Of a stretch of DNA of 34,649 nucleotides, positions 7,671-16,900 are shown piece after piece. The notes beneath the pieces were generated by a model. The model was not told where the DNA came from and did not search any database. It saw nothing but the letters and a program-made list of their open reading frames with translations. This stretch comes from an uncultured Bifidobacterium sp. (GTDB lineage: Bacteria; Actinomycetota; Actinomycetes; Actinomycetales; Bifidobacteriaceae). The stretch is from positions 1 to 34,649 of the forward strand of contig NZ_CASEXV010000008.1 of the NCBI RefSeq assembly GCF_949292005.1, written 5' to 3'. The translations under genes were made by a program, and so were the position numbers. Within the stretch, counting starts at the first letter, position 1; each line of letters starts with the position of its first letter.

Positions 7671-9015
7671 ATGGACGAAAGCTATATGCCGGCGCAGCCG
7701 CTGCCGGATGCCGCGGTAAAGACCGGCCCCCGCGAGTCCCGCTCGCGCATCGGGGGCGAACGTTGGAAAGTCCCACACGGGAGATGTTCCCGCTCTGACC
7801 CCCAACGAGCGGATCAGATTCATCGCCGGATTCATTCTCTGCGGAGTGCTAGGGGCCATGGCCTTCGCCGCCGTGAATCAGGTTCTGCTGCCGCAGCGAT
7901 TCAAGGATGCGGGCATGTCCCATCCGGAGTCTCTTGTCGCGAGCCTCAACGCGGCCGGAGCCTTGGTGGCTCTGTTCGCCAATGTTCTTCTCGGTGCGTT
8001 CTCGGATCGCAGTAGGTCAAGAGTCGGACGGCGGACGCCCTTCATAGTGGTGGGGTCCCTGGTCGCCGGAGTCAGCATCTATCTCACCTATGCATTCACC
8101 ACGCCCAGCCTGATCATTCTTTTATGGTGCGGATTCCAGCTTGGCCTCAACGCTTTGCTGGCTCCGTTCGTCGCGACGATGTCGGATAGGATCCCCGAGA
8201 ACGGCCGCGCGACCATGTCGGCGGTGTATGGAATCGGGCTGTCCATCGGCGGTGCGATTGGTGCGACCGTGGGCAAGATCTTCATCAACTCCCAGCAGGC
8301 CGGCTTCCTTCTTGGCGCCATCGCCTTGGGCGTCACCGGAATCCTCGTCACTCTGATCTGGCCGAAGGAGCCGTCGGCGAGGGATATCCCCAAAGAGCGC
8401 TCCGGGGCGTGGTCGGTGCTCCGCTCGTTCATTCCGCCGACGCGGGACTGCCGGGATTTCTACATCGCGCTGGTCGGAAGACTGCTTATGATGATGGGCT
8501 ACTACGCGACGATGGGAATGCTTCTCTACGTGCTCGAGAGCTATGTGGGGCTGGGGAAGGACTCCGCCGCGTCGACGCTGGCCATCATCTCCGTCATCAA
8601 TATGGTCGTGGCCGTGGTCGCCTCTCTCATCGCCGGATACATATCCGACCATTTCCAGCGTCGAAAGGTTATGGTCCTCACATGCGCGGCCGTGTTCGCG
8701 GTGTCGTTCGTCTTTCCCTTCTTCTGGGCCGAGCCCTGGGCGATGATCGCATCGGCGGCAATCGGTGGATTCGCCCTGGGTATCTACAATGCCTGCGACG
8801 GAGCCCTCAATGTCGATGTTCTGCCCAGTAAGGACGAGGCCGGCAAGGATCTGGGATTCCTGAACCTGTCGAACACCGTCGGCCAGGTTCTGGGACCGAT
8901 CGTCGCCGCCCAGCTCTTCCGCTCACTGGGAACATTCCGTCCCATCTATCCCATAGCTATGGCCCTCGTGCTGGTGTCAATGCTTTTCATCGTCCCCATC
9001 CGCAAGGCGCGGTGA
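7671..9015 (+). CDS. MFS sugar transporter, frame broken near the N-terminus
   Basis: The ATG at 7671 has an excellent ribosome binding site (GAAAGGAG, 5-base spacing) and encodes MDESYMPAQPLP..., but this frame runs into unrelated Arg-rich sequence. The transporter itself is in the +1 frame. It reads VPALTPNERIRFIAGFILC (helix 1) onward to 9015, with about 12 helices and the MFS loop motif GAFSDRSRSRVGRRTPF. The frames join if one G is removed from GGGGG at 7752-7756, giving RIGANVGKSHTGDVPALTPNER. An in-frame GTG at 7846 falls inside helix 1 and is unlikely to be a real start; the +1 frame is closed upstream by TAA at 7717. Loop motif and overall form suit glycoside-type MFS carriers. Together with the downstream GH3 gene (55-bp gap) it suggests oligosaccharide or glycoside uptake. 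It may be a pseudogene, a phase-variable gene or a sequencing error. Confidence 0.75.
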
Positions 9016-9070
9016 CCGCAATCAGAGAAAACCGAGAGAACACGAGAGACAATCCAAGGAGAAATTCATC

Positions 9071-11317
9071 ATGACAGCATCATTCGACGTGAAAAACCTG
9101 ACCCTCGACGAGAAGGCCAGCCTGACATCTGGAGGGGATCTGTGGCATCTCCAGGCCATTCCCGCCAAAGGGATCCCCGGATGGATGATCACCGATGGAC
9201 CTCACGGACTGCGCAAGGCCGTCCGCAGCGACACGGCGACGGACCAGTCGATTCCCTCGACGTGTTTCCCGCCGGCCGCCGGACTGTCGTCGTCGTGGGA
9301 CCCGGATCTTATCGAGGCCGTCGGCAGGGCGATGGCCGAGGAATGCATTCAGGAGCAGGTGGGTGTCATCCTGGGTCCCGGCGTCAACATCAAACGCAAC
9401 CCTCTGGGGGGCCGGAGCTTCGAGTTCTGGTCGGAGGACCCGCTTCTTGCCGGGGTCCAGGCCAACTCTTTGGTGGAGGGAATCCAGTCGCAGGGAGTGG
9501 GAACATCGCTTAAGCACTTCGCCGCCAACAATCAGGAGAGCGATCGACTGCGCGTGTCGGCCAGGGTGTCCGAACGGGCGATGAGGGAGATATACCTTCC
9601 CGCGTTCGAATACGTCATCAAGCACGCGAACCCGTGGACGGTCATGTGTTCGTATAACAAAGTCAACGGTGTGTACTCCGCCCAGAATCATCGTCTGCTC
9701 ACCGAGATACTGCGTGACGAATGGGGATACGGCGGGGTCGTCATGAGTGAATGGGGAGCGTGCCATGATCGCGTGGCCTCCCTCGCCGCCGGACTCAATC
9801 TTGAGATGCCGCCATCGCATTCCGATGATCAGATAGTCAGCGCCGTGCGTGAGGGACGTTTGGATGAGTCCACTCTGGACGCGCGCGCTCAGGAGCTTCT
9901 TGATCTGGCCGCAAAGGCCGCTCCCGCCATGTCGCGTGAGGGGTATCGCTACGATCCCAAGGACCATCAGAACGTCGCCCGCGCCGCCGCCCGGGAGTCG
10001 ATGGTTCTGCTCGCGAACAGGAACGGTGTCCTTTCCCTGTCCGATGGCGACGACTTCGCCGTTGTGGGTGAGTTCGCGAGAACACCACGCTATCAGGGCG
10101 GCGGATCGTCGCATATCACGCCGACGGAGATGTCGAGCTTCCTCGACGCGTTGGGCAAGCGGGGCATCGAGGCCGAGTTCGCTCCGGGCTTCACTCTGGA
10201 TGACGCCGACCAGGATGAGGCGCTGACCAACGAGGCTTTGGAGGTCGCGTCCCGGCACGATGTGACGATCGTGTTCGTCGGGCTTCCGGAATCCACCGAA
10301 TCGGAAGGCTACGACCGTAAGACGATGGACATACCGGCCAAGCAGATCAAGCTGCTCCACGGGTTGGCGGCGGTCGGTTCCCATCTCGTCGTCATACTGT
10401 CCAACGGCTCGTCCGTGGTCACGTCCACGTGGCAGAAGGACGCCGACGCGATAATCGAGGGATGGCTCCTTGGCCAGGCGGGTGGAGACGCCACTGCGGA
10501 TGTGGTCTTCGGGGACTGCTCCCCCTCGGGAAAGCTCGCGCAGAGCATTCCGGTTCGGCTGGAGGACGACCCCTCGTACGTCAATTTCCCCGGCGGAGAG
10601 GGAACCGTCGACTATGGTGAGGGCGTCTTCGTGGGATACCGCTATTACGACACCGTCGGACGTGAGGTGTCCTTCCCCTTCGGCTTCGGTCTGTCGTACA
10701 CCACATTCCGCATCGATGGTCTGCGGGTCGAGGCCCAAGGCCCATGTGGCGCTGATGTGGAGGTCACGGTGACGAACACAGGTTCGTGCTCCGGCGCCGA
10801 GACGGTGCAGCTCTACGTCGCGCCCAAGGGACCGTCGCCCGTGGCTCGTCCCTCTCATGAGCTGAGGGCCTTCGAGAAGGTCGCCCTTCAACCCGGCGAG
10901 TCCCGGAAGGTGTCGTTCGACCTTGATTCACGTGCCTTCGCCTACTGGTCCGAAGCCCGCCATGACTGGCATGTGGAGGCCGGCGACTACGGCATCGAGG
11001 TCGGATCCTCAAGCCGTGACATCAGTTGCCGGGAGGTGGTGTCCATCGAGGGCGACGGCAACACCCTCGAGCTGAACGATTTCTCCACCTATGCCGAGTG
11101 GATGGCCGATCCGGTGGGAGCCCCGATTCTCACACGTGCTCAGGAGGGGTCCGATTCCGAGCGTGTTCAAGGCATGCTGCGCAATCCGAAGGTCCTCTCG
11201 TTCATTCAGGACTTTCCCCTCACCATGCTGGAGGCCTTTGGCGGTTCCGACGTGGCGGCGGTGTGCTCGGCGGCCCTCGCGGAATACCATCGGGCGCGTG
11301 AGGCGCGCAGGTCCTGA
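9071..11317 (+). CDS. Glycoside hydrolase family 3 (beta-glucosidase-like), altered nucleophile motif
   Basis: 748-residue cytoplasmic GH3 enzyme without signal peptide. The barrel domain (about 10-290) has TDGPHGLR, the substrate-binding KHFAANNQES (148-157) and the nucleophile block GVVMSEWGACHD. The second domain (about 310-560) carries ESEGYDR (410-416) with the likely acid/base Glu412. A fibronectin-III-like domain follows (about 585-670), and there is a 70-residue C-terminal extension. The family nucleophile is the Asp of SDW; here the codon at 9749-9751 is GAA, giving Ser-Glu-Trp. That change would be expected to lower or alter activity. Otherwise the sequence is intact. AAGGAGAA precedes the ATG. 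It probably acts on beta-glucosides brought in by the upstream MFS protein, in an operon controlled by the TetR regulator. Confidence 0.88.
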   Translation: MTASFDVKNLTLDEKASLTSGGDLWHLQAIPAKGIPGWMITDGPHGLRKAVRSDTATDQSIPSTCFPPAAGLSSSWDPDLIEAVGRAMAEECIQEQVGVILGPGVNIKRNPLGGRSFEFWSEDPLLAGVQANSLVEGIQSQGVGTSLKHFAANNQESDRLRVSARVSERAMREIYLPAFEYVIKHANPWTVMCSYNKVNGVYSAQNHRLLTEILRDEWGYGGVVMSEWGACHDRVASLAAGLNLEMPPSHSDDQIVSAVREGRLDESTLDARAQELLDLAAKAAPAMSREGYRYDPKDHQNVARAAARESMVLLANRNGVLSLSDGDDFAVVGEFARTPRYQGGGSSHITPTEMSSFLDALGKRGIEAEFAPGFTLDDADQDEALTNEALEVASRHDVTIVFVGLPESTESEGYDRKTMDIPAKQIKLLHGLAAVGSHLVVILSNGSSVVTSTWQKDADAIIEGWLLGQAGGDATADVVFGDCSPSGKLAQSIPVRLEDDPSYVNFPGGEGTVDYGEGVFVGYRYYDTVGREVSFPFGFGLSYTTFRIDGLRVEAQGPCGADVEVTVTNTGSCSGAETVQLYVAPKGPSPVARPSHELRAFEKVALQPGESRKVSFDLDSRAFAYWSEARHDWHVEAGDYGIEVGSSSRDISCREVVSIEGDGNTLELNDFSTYAEWMADPVGAPILTRAQEGSDSERVQGMLRNPKVLSFIQDFPLTMLEAFGGSDVAAVCSAALAEYHRAREARRS

Positions 11318-11343
11318 CGGAGGGGGATTGATCGCAAAGGCGT

Positions 11344-11398
11344 GACGGCTGTCGCGGCGAGGTTCATCTCATATGATGCGCCCGCCGCGGCAGCCGTT
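11344..11398. terminator. Large hairpin between convergent GH3 and TetR genes
   Basis: GACGGCTGTCGCGGCG (11344-11359) pairs with CGCCGCGGCAGCCGTT (11383-11398) over about 16 bp including two wobbles. The 23-base loop contains the palindrome TCATATGA. U-tracts are weak on both sides. Placement between convergent stops suggests a bidirectional terminator. Confidence 0.5.
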
Positions 11399-11422
11399 GC
11401 CAATCGGGGCTGGGTGATCGTT

Positions 11423-11444
11423 GTTTCTCTATCGTTTCTCTATC
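11423..11444. repeat. Perfect tandem duplication of 11 bases at the TetR stop
   Basis: GTTTCTCTATC occurs twice head-to-tail (11423-11433 and 11434-11444), overlapping the TAG stop codon of the TetR gene (11440-11442 on the plus strand). It is a likely slippage duplication without effect on the protein. Confidence 0.6.
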
Positions 11445-12105
11445 GATAATCGTCCCACAACGGACTGGGGAAGATGATCCCCTCACAGCGGGACCACAGC
11501 TTGGTCAGAGGGATGGAGTCGTCACGCAGCCAGCGGAGCTGAATCCCGTCCATGGCGCTGTTCGCGGTCGCAAAAACGTTTTCCAGATCCGTTCCCGGCG
11601 GGACCTTCCAATCGATGCGGCTGAACTGCCTCCACAGAACGTCCTCGCGACGGAGGAAATAGTCGTGCGCCGGATGCGTGGGCTGCAGGGCCTCGGCGCT
11701 GAGAACCGAGAAGAGTCTGACCATGTCTGGCCTGCTCTCGTTGATCTCCGTCGTGCGTCTGTACAACACGGGAATGTGCATGGGGGCCGATTCGGCGTCC
11801 TTCCCGTCAATCGTGGAGGAGCCGCGCAGAAATCTCCACACCGGATTATCCGCGTCATATGTCGACTCCAGCACCATCGTCATGAGCTCGTTCTTGTTTT
11901 TGACGTAGTGCAGCACTCCGGCGTTCGTCATGCCGACGGCATCGGCTATCTGATGGAGTGATGTCCCATAGAACCCATACTTGCCGATGAGCTCGGTGGC
12001 TGCCTGAAGGATCTGCTTCAGACGTTGGTCGTGGGTCTGCTTGCGCATGCCGAAATGCTTGCGTTGCGAGGAATCGCGAAGCGCCGAGCCATGGTCGTTA
12101 TCCAT
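11440..12105 (-). CDS. TetR/AcrR-family transcriptional regulator
   Basis: 221-residue regulator. The N-terminal DNA-binding domain is seen in RLKQILQAATELIGKYGFYGTSLHQIADAVGMTNAGVLHYVKNKNELM (about residues 28-75), the standard TetR helix-turn-helix. The remainder is a ligand-binding helical domain with no recognisable ligand signature. GGAGAGGG lies five bases before the ATG at 12105; an internal Met20 is an alternative. The gene is convergent with the MFS-GH3 operon and 82 bp downstream of sucrose phosphorylase on the same strand. Probable target: the palindrome at 7561-7574 upstream of the MFS gene, which would make it a local repressor induced by a glycoside. It could be co-transcribed with sucrose phosphorylase, as no terminator is visible between them. 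Confidence 0.87.
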   Translation of the reverse strand: MDNDHGSALRDSSQRKHFGMRKQTHDQRLKQILQAATELIGKYGFYGTSLHQIADAVGMTNAGVLHYVKNKNELMTMVLESTYDADNPVWRFLRGSSTIDGKDAESAPMHIPVLYRRTTEINESRPDMVRLFSVLSAEALQPTHPAHDYFLRREDVLWRQFSRIDWKVPPGTDLENVFATANSAMDGIQLRWLRDDSIPLTKLWSRCEGIIFPSPLWDDYR

Positions 12106-12187
12106 TGAACCCTCTCCAGTGTGGACTGCGCCTTATGGTACGCCACAACATCATCAAAGGGGAGGGGGAACTCGCGTCATGCCGATG

Positions 12188-13711
12188 TCATGGCTGCGCT
12201 GCGGCGGAGGGAGGATCGGTCAGAAGGTTCTTCGTGACGTGCGAGCCTTCCGAGTCGGACCATCTGAGGGTGATGGGCGATTCGTCGTTACCGACGCCCA
12301 GAGACGCCGATGGTGTGAACGTCAGGCTGGTGGAGGTCGACGCGCCGGACCACTTCAGAGCCAGGGAGCTGGCGGAGTCGCGCTCGAACGAGAACTCGCC
12401 GTTGAACGCGTCAAGAGTGTTGCGGAAACGGCATAGCGCGTTAAGGGAGCGGACCACCGGGCGACGGAGATTCTCGTCGATTTCGTGGGTGCTGTAGTAG
12501 TGGCGGTTGATGTCGCGCCCGACATTGGTGCGGCCGAGGAGATCGAGGTCGTTGGCGCCGGCCATTGCCCCGACATAGTAGACCTGGGGAACTCCCGGGA
12601 GGAAGAACTGGATGGCTCGCGCCGCCAGATAGTGCTGGTCGTTCCGTCCCAGAGCGGAGTAATACGTGGAGTTGATCTGATACAGATCAAGGTTGCTGGC
12701 CGCGGCTCCGGTCGCCGAGAGGGACTCCCCGTGCGTGTTGCTGTGGATTGTGGTGACAAGCCGGTCGACGTCCTTGTCGGGTATGAGTCCAGCGACGCTG
12801 TGGTCAAGCTGGTCCGGCCCGACGTCAATGACGCCGATTCCGTCATGCGTGTCCAGAACGGTCACGGCGTTGTTGGGCCGGACCTCCGTCCAGTGGGCGA
12901 GTGCCGATACGTCACCGGTGAAAAGAGAGTGCAGGAGGAGTGGCGGAAGGGCGAAATCATAGACGCGATCCACCTTCGATGCGATGTCGATCTGCTTGCG
13001 GTAGTGGGAGTGGACCTCGATGAGGGTTTCGAGTCCCCGGTCATCGGCCTCCTTGCGGATTCGCGCGATGAGGCCGAAGGTTTTCTCCGTCATGAAGCAG
13101 CTGGTGTCAGCCTGCTTGGCGCCATATCCTACGGCGTCCAATCGGATGGAGCTCACATGGCTCGCGCTGAGGCGGTCGAGGATGGATGTGAGATAGCTCC
13201 ATCCCTCTGGGGAATCGGTGTCGATGTCCACCTGCTGGGGGGTGAAGGTCGTCCACACGAGCCGGGTGGTTCCCGCCCAGGAGTAGTGGGTGAAGGGCAG
13301 ACCCGGGCGTGGCCTGTAGATTCCGGCGAGGTGCTCTTCCGTCGCCCCGTTGGGGAAGACGCTGGACATGGTGAGGAACATGCTGTGGTAGGGGCTGTCC
13401 TGACCGCGGGCCAGAACGTCCTGGAACTGTCGCGACTTCCATGACATGTGGTTGACGATGGTGTCGACCATGACATGGTGGGTGCGCGCGAGCTCGGCGA
13501 TGTCATCCCATGTTCCGAGCCGAGGATCCACGGTGGTGTGGTCCACGGGGTCAAATCCCGCGTCGGCCCCATCGAACGGTGTGAAGAAGGGGAGTATGTG
13601 CACTCCCTCGTACACTCCGGAGAAGCGTGAACGGAGGATGTCCGTGAGCGAGGAGATCGTGCCGTCGCCGAATCGGTTGGCGTACGTGATGAGCTGCACC
13701 CTGTTGCCCAT
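12188..13711 (-). CDS. Sucrose phosphorylase (GH13)
   Basis: 507-residue GH13 enzyme converting sucrose and phosphate to alpha-glucose-1-phosphate and fructose in the cytoplasm, so saving ATP. It aligns by memory almost end to end with the B. adolescentis enzyme and keeps its numbering: nucleophile Asp192 (IRLDAVGYGAK), acid/base Glu232 (LIEVHSHY) and transition-state Asp290 (LDTHDGIG). RPRPGLPFTHY, part of the active-site loop region, is also present. The start at 13711 is fixed by AAAGGAG and the typical first residues xNRVQLITYANRFGDG. A longer frame to 13777 would run through the promoter. No sucrose transporter or LacI-type regulator is adjacent, unlike many bifidobacterial scr loci. Promoter and operator lie directly upstream. 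Confidence 0.95.
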   Translation of the reverse strand: MGNRVQLITYANRFGDGTISSLTDILRSRFSGVYEGVHILPFFTPFDGADAGFDPVDHTTVDPRLGTWDDIAELARTHHVMVDTIVNHMSWKSRQFQDVLARGQDSPYHSMFLTMSSVFPNGATEEHLAGIYRPRPGLPFTHYSWAGTTRLVWTTFTPQQVDIDTDSPEGWSYLTSILDRLSASHVSSIRLDAVGYGAKQADTSCFMTEKTFGLIARIRKEADDRGLETLIEVHSHYRKQIDIASKVDRVYDFALPPLLLHSLFTGDVSALAHWTEVRPNNAVTVLDTHDGIGVIDVGPDQLDHSVAGLIPDKDVDRLVTTIHSNTHGESLSATGAAASNLDLYQINSTYYSALGRNDQHYLAARAIQFFLPGVPQVYYVGAMAGANDLDLLGRTNVGRDINRHYYSTHEIDENLRRPVVRSLNALCRFRNTLDAFNGEFSFERDSASSLALKWSGASTSTSLTFTPSASLGVGNDESPITLRWSDSEGSHVTKNLLTDPPSAAAQP

Positions 13712-13726
13712 AGAAACTCCTTTGTG

Positions 13727-13740
13727 TCGAACGGGTTCGA
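13727..13740. promoter_or_regulatory. Palindromic operator of sucrose phosphorylase, TCGAACGGGTTCGA
   Basis: A 14-bp inverted repeat (TCGAAC-GG-GTTCGA) lies between the -10 box and the ribosome binding site, touching the predicted transcription start. Form and place fit a LacI-family repressor operator, for example a sucrose regulator encoded elsewhere, since no LacI gene is in the window. Confidence 0.6.
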
Positions 13741-13768
13741 TACTACGCCAGACCTGGGAAAATGACAA
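13740..13768 (-). promoter_or_regulatory. Sigma-70-type promoter of sucrose phosphorylase
   Basis: On the minus strand, TTGTCA (13763-13768) and TAGTAT (13740-13745) are separated by exactly 17 bases. The start of transcription would fall within the adjacent palindrome, and the leader is short with AAAGGAG before the ATG. Confidence 0.7.
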
Positions 13769-13812
13769 CAAAGGCATTGGGGGCGTGTCCTACTGATATG
13801 CCCCGCCGCGCC

Positions 13813-13818
13813 TATACT
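13813..13818 (+). promoter_or_regulatory. Possible -10 box of the helicase-nuclease operon
   Basis: TATACT matches the -10 consensus at five of six positions, about 110 bases before the first large helicase gene and divergent from the sucrose phosphorylase promoter. No good -35 is seen at 16-18 bases upstream, so this is tentative. Confidence 0.25.
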
Positions 13819-13928
13819 TGATCCGAGTCGGGTGGGCCGTCGCCGGGGATGGAGGGGATGCCCGCCAGTGGGGGCTGACCCGCGGTTCCGGTAAAAACGA
13901 TGTCCCGATGCCCGTGGTGTGAGAGGGC

Positions 13929-16900
13929 GTGAAAGGGACCGGTGAAGTGAGAGAGCATGTGTCGATCGATGGGGCGCTGCGGTCATACGATGAACTTCTA
14001 TCCGGAGCGTTAAAAGGCCCTGACGGGCATCCCACATCAGCTCTTTTCGTTGGGGGATCTCCCCGGAGCGGGAAAACGACTTTCGCCACGCGGGCCGTGG
14101 CTAGGGCGTGGACTGCCGAGGTCGTCATGACGGACGGGGGCACCACACCTGACGGGAGGGATGACCGGTCGTCTTCCCGCATCGAGGGCATCCCTGCGAT
14201 GCTGATCTGCTCCACCAGGTTGGCGGCCCGTGGGATAAATGCAACCCTGCTTGGACGTATCGGGCACACATCGGTGCCGAGAGTGGCCACCACCCTTTCC
14301 GCGCTGGCTTTTTCCGTCGTGCAGAGGTCGCGGATGGAGCGGGGGCTCACCGTCCCCCGACTGCTTAACGGAGCCGAGCAGGAATCCGTGTTGGATGATG
14401 TTCTTGACGCGCACCGTCGGCATGCACGCGCCGGGGAGCTATGCGACACGTGCCGTGTTCTTCTCGATTATTTCGCCGCCGGGGGAGCGCTCGGCGCGGT
14501 CCGAGGGAACGAGACTGACGCGGTGTCCGTGGATTCCGGGAATCCCGTCGGAACCACCGAGGATGTGTTCGACAGATGTCTGACATCGGGTTTCACAGGC
14601 CAGTTGCGGGACATACTGGCCCGCATGAATGAGGTCGGCGCGACCGCGGAGAAGTGGGAGACGATTGAAAGGTCGCTTGGCTCCCGGCCCATCGCGGATG
14701 AGGCGCGTCGACGTCTCGCGCAGCAATGGCGGTTGGCGTTCGTGCTGAGGAACGAATACGCGGCGGAGATTTCGCGGCGCTTTCCCGATGAGTTCCGGAT
14801 GGATTCCTCGTATCTTCTCGTCAGCGCCACCGCGGAGTTGCGTAATCACAGCGAAAACTGTCGTGATGCCATACCGCAGGTGATCGTCGTCGATGATGCC
14901 CAAGATCTGACCATCGCCGGAATGGACCTTCTTCAGATCGCCTGTGATGGGGGGGCCAAGGTCGTTCTTGTGGCGGGCAACGACGAGGCGGTCCAGACCT
15001 TCCGCGGATCGTATCCGGAGTTTCTGCACCGGCGCGCCGTCATGCCGCGAACTGGGGATGCCCCAGGTTCGAGCGAGCCACCAGCCTCTGTGGATGCCAT
15101 CCGATCCGACATGGGACGGTTAAACGCCGCGTCGGTGGAGTTGGACCCCCCAGACGAGGGCCGCGAACCCAGCCAGATGGAGATTGTGGCATCGCGCGTG
15201 TCCCTTTCCATAGGCGCGGATGAGGAGGGTCTGGATCCCATTCCCGACAGGACGGGCAAATGTCCCTTCCACGCTGGTTCCCTTTCCCCCGTCGGGGCGG
15301 ATGATGCGCCGGGCCGCGAAACCACGGACCAGAGATGCCACGTGGTCGCAACGATCCGTCCCTCCGTGACCAGAGAGATGGATTCCGTCATCGCGTCGCT
15401 GATTGGCAGCGTTCTCGAAAGTTCCTCCGATGATCGTGCCGATGCTAGGGATCCATCTGAATCCGGCGCAACCCATCGGATGTGGAACGACATGGCGATT
15501 ATCGCCCACGACAACACGACGCTTCATGCATACGGCGATCGTCTGAGGGCATTGGGGGTTCCGATCCGATACTCGTCGGTGACGCGCTCTTTCGGTGATG
15601 ACCCGCTGGTTCAAGGGATACTGTCCCTGATAGAGCTGGCCATGGTGAGAAACGCGCGTGGAGGCATTCCCGCGTCCCTTCGGCGCTCCGTAAGAGAGAA
15701 CGATTCGCGCGATTCCTTGGTGTCGCGGCTGCTGTTGACCTATCTGTCCAGTCCGCTTGTGGGCGTTGACATGGGCATCGATTCGACGGGAGTGGAGAGG
15801 TCCCGCCGAGTGCGGATGGCCGCCGTTCGCTCTGCCGTGGATGCCGTCCGGTTGATGGCCGTGGCCGTGGACGGAGGTGCCGCAGACTCCGGCACCGCTG
15901 ACGATTCCCGTATGATGGCGTTGCTTCCACTGTCGCGTCTGTGGTCGAAGACAGCGGTGTCTTCAGGGACGGGTGATGGCGGATCCTTTCCGGCGCAACC
16001 TGTTGATGGCATTGCACCAGATACGACGGCAATGGCCCCATTGATGCCGCGTCACACCAATGACGAGATTCTCTCCCTTGTGGTGTGCGACTCGCGCGGG
16101 GAAACGCGGGAGGGGGAGGACTCGGATAGGGCGTTGGCTGCCGATGGCGTGGTCCACGTTATGACCGCGTTGGGAGGATCGTCGCCCGATGTGAAGGCCT
16201 TCGTCCACGCATTGTCGATTATTCGTAACGTGGCCGACGATCTGCTCCAGAAGCATGGCAGCGAGCCGACGTCCGCCCTGTGGTCGGCATGGTCGCATAG
16301 CGGGGTCGCGCAGCGCTGGCAGATGCGGGCGGTTGGATCCGGTCAGGATGCGGATCTGGCGAACGACCGGCTCGATATGGCGGTGCGGCTTCTCGACTAT
16401 GCGGCGAATCGCGGAACGATCAAAGATCTTGGTGCCTTCCTCGAGCAGATCGGAGATATGGATGTGGTGGCCGATTCCTTGGCGAAAACCGCTCCTGTGG
16501 ACGACGCCGTGACTTTGACGACTCCCGCGGGGGCGGCCGGGCGGGTCTGGCGTTATGTGTGGATACCGGGAATCCAGAGGGATGTGTGGCCGAATCTGGC
16601 GAGAAGGAACGCCTTGTTCGGCGCGGACGATCTGGCCGATCTGATGTTGCGTGGACGCATTCCGGCATTGGAGGATGATGATGGCGAGCGTGCCCGTCTT
16701 CTATCGATTCTTTACGCCGAACAGCGTGCCTTTCTGGTGGCTGTGACGCGTGCCACCGAGCAGGTGTCTCTCAGCGCGGTGTCGTCCGTCGGAGATTCGG
16801 CGACGGCCACCGTTCCCTCGGATTTCCTGCGTGTGTATCTGCCCGAGATCGTCGGATCCGTCCCTGAGGACTTCTCCGGACCGGATGAGGGGGCGGAGGG

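Noticed and set aside
7846..7848. GTG as the start of the MFS transporter
   Set aside because: It falls inside the first membrane helix and has no ribosome binding site; the helix and the LTPNER segment before it are clearly part of the protein.
9080..10891. 603-residue open frame on the minus strand
   Set aside because: It is antisense to the GH3 gene, Arg/His/Gly-rich, with no family motif; an effect of codon bias.
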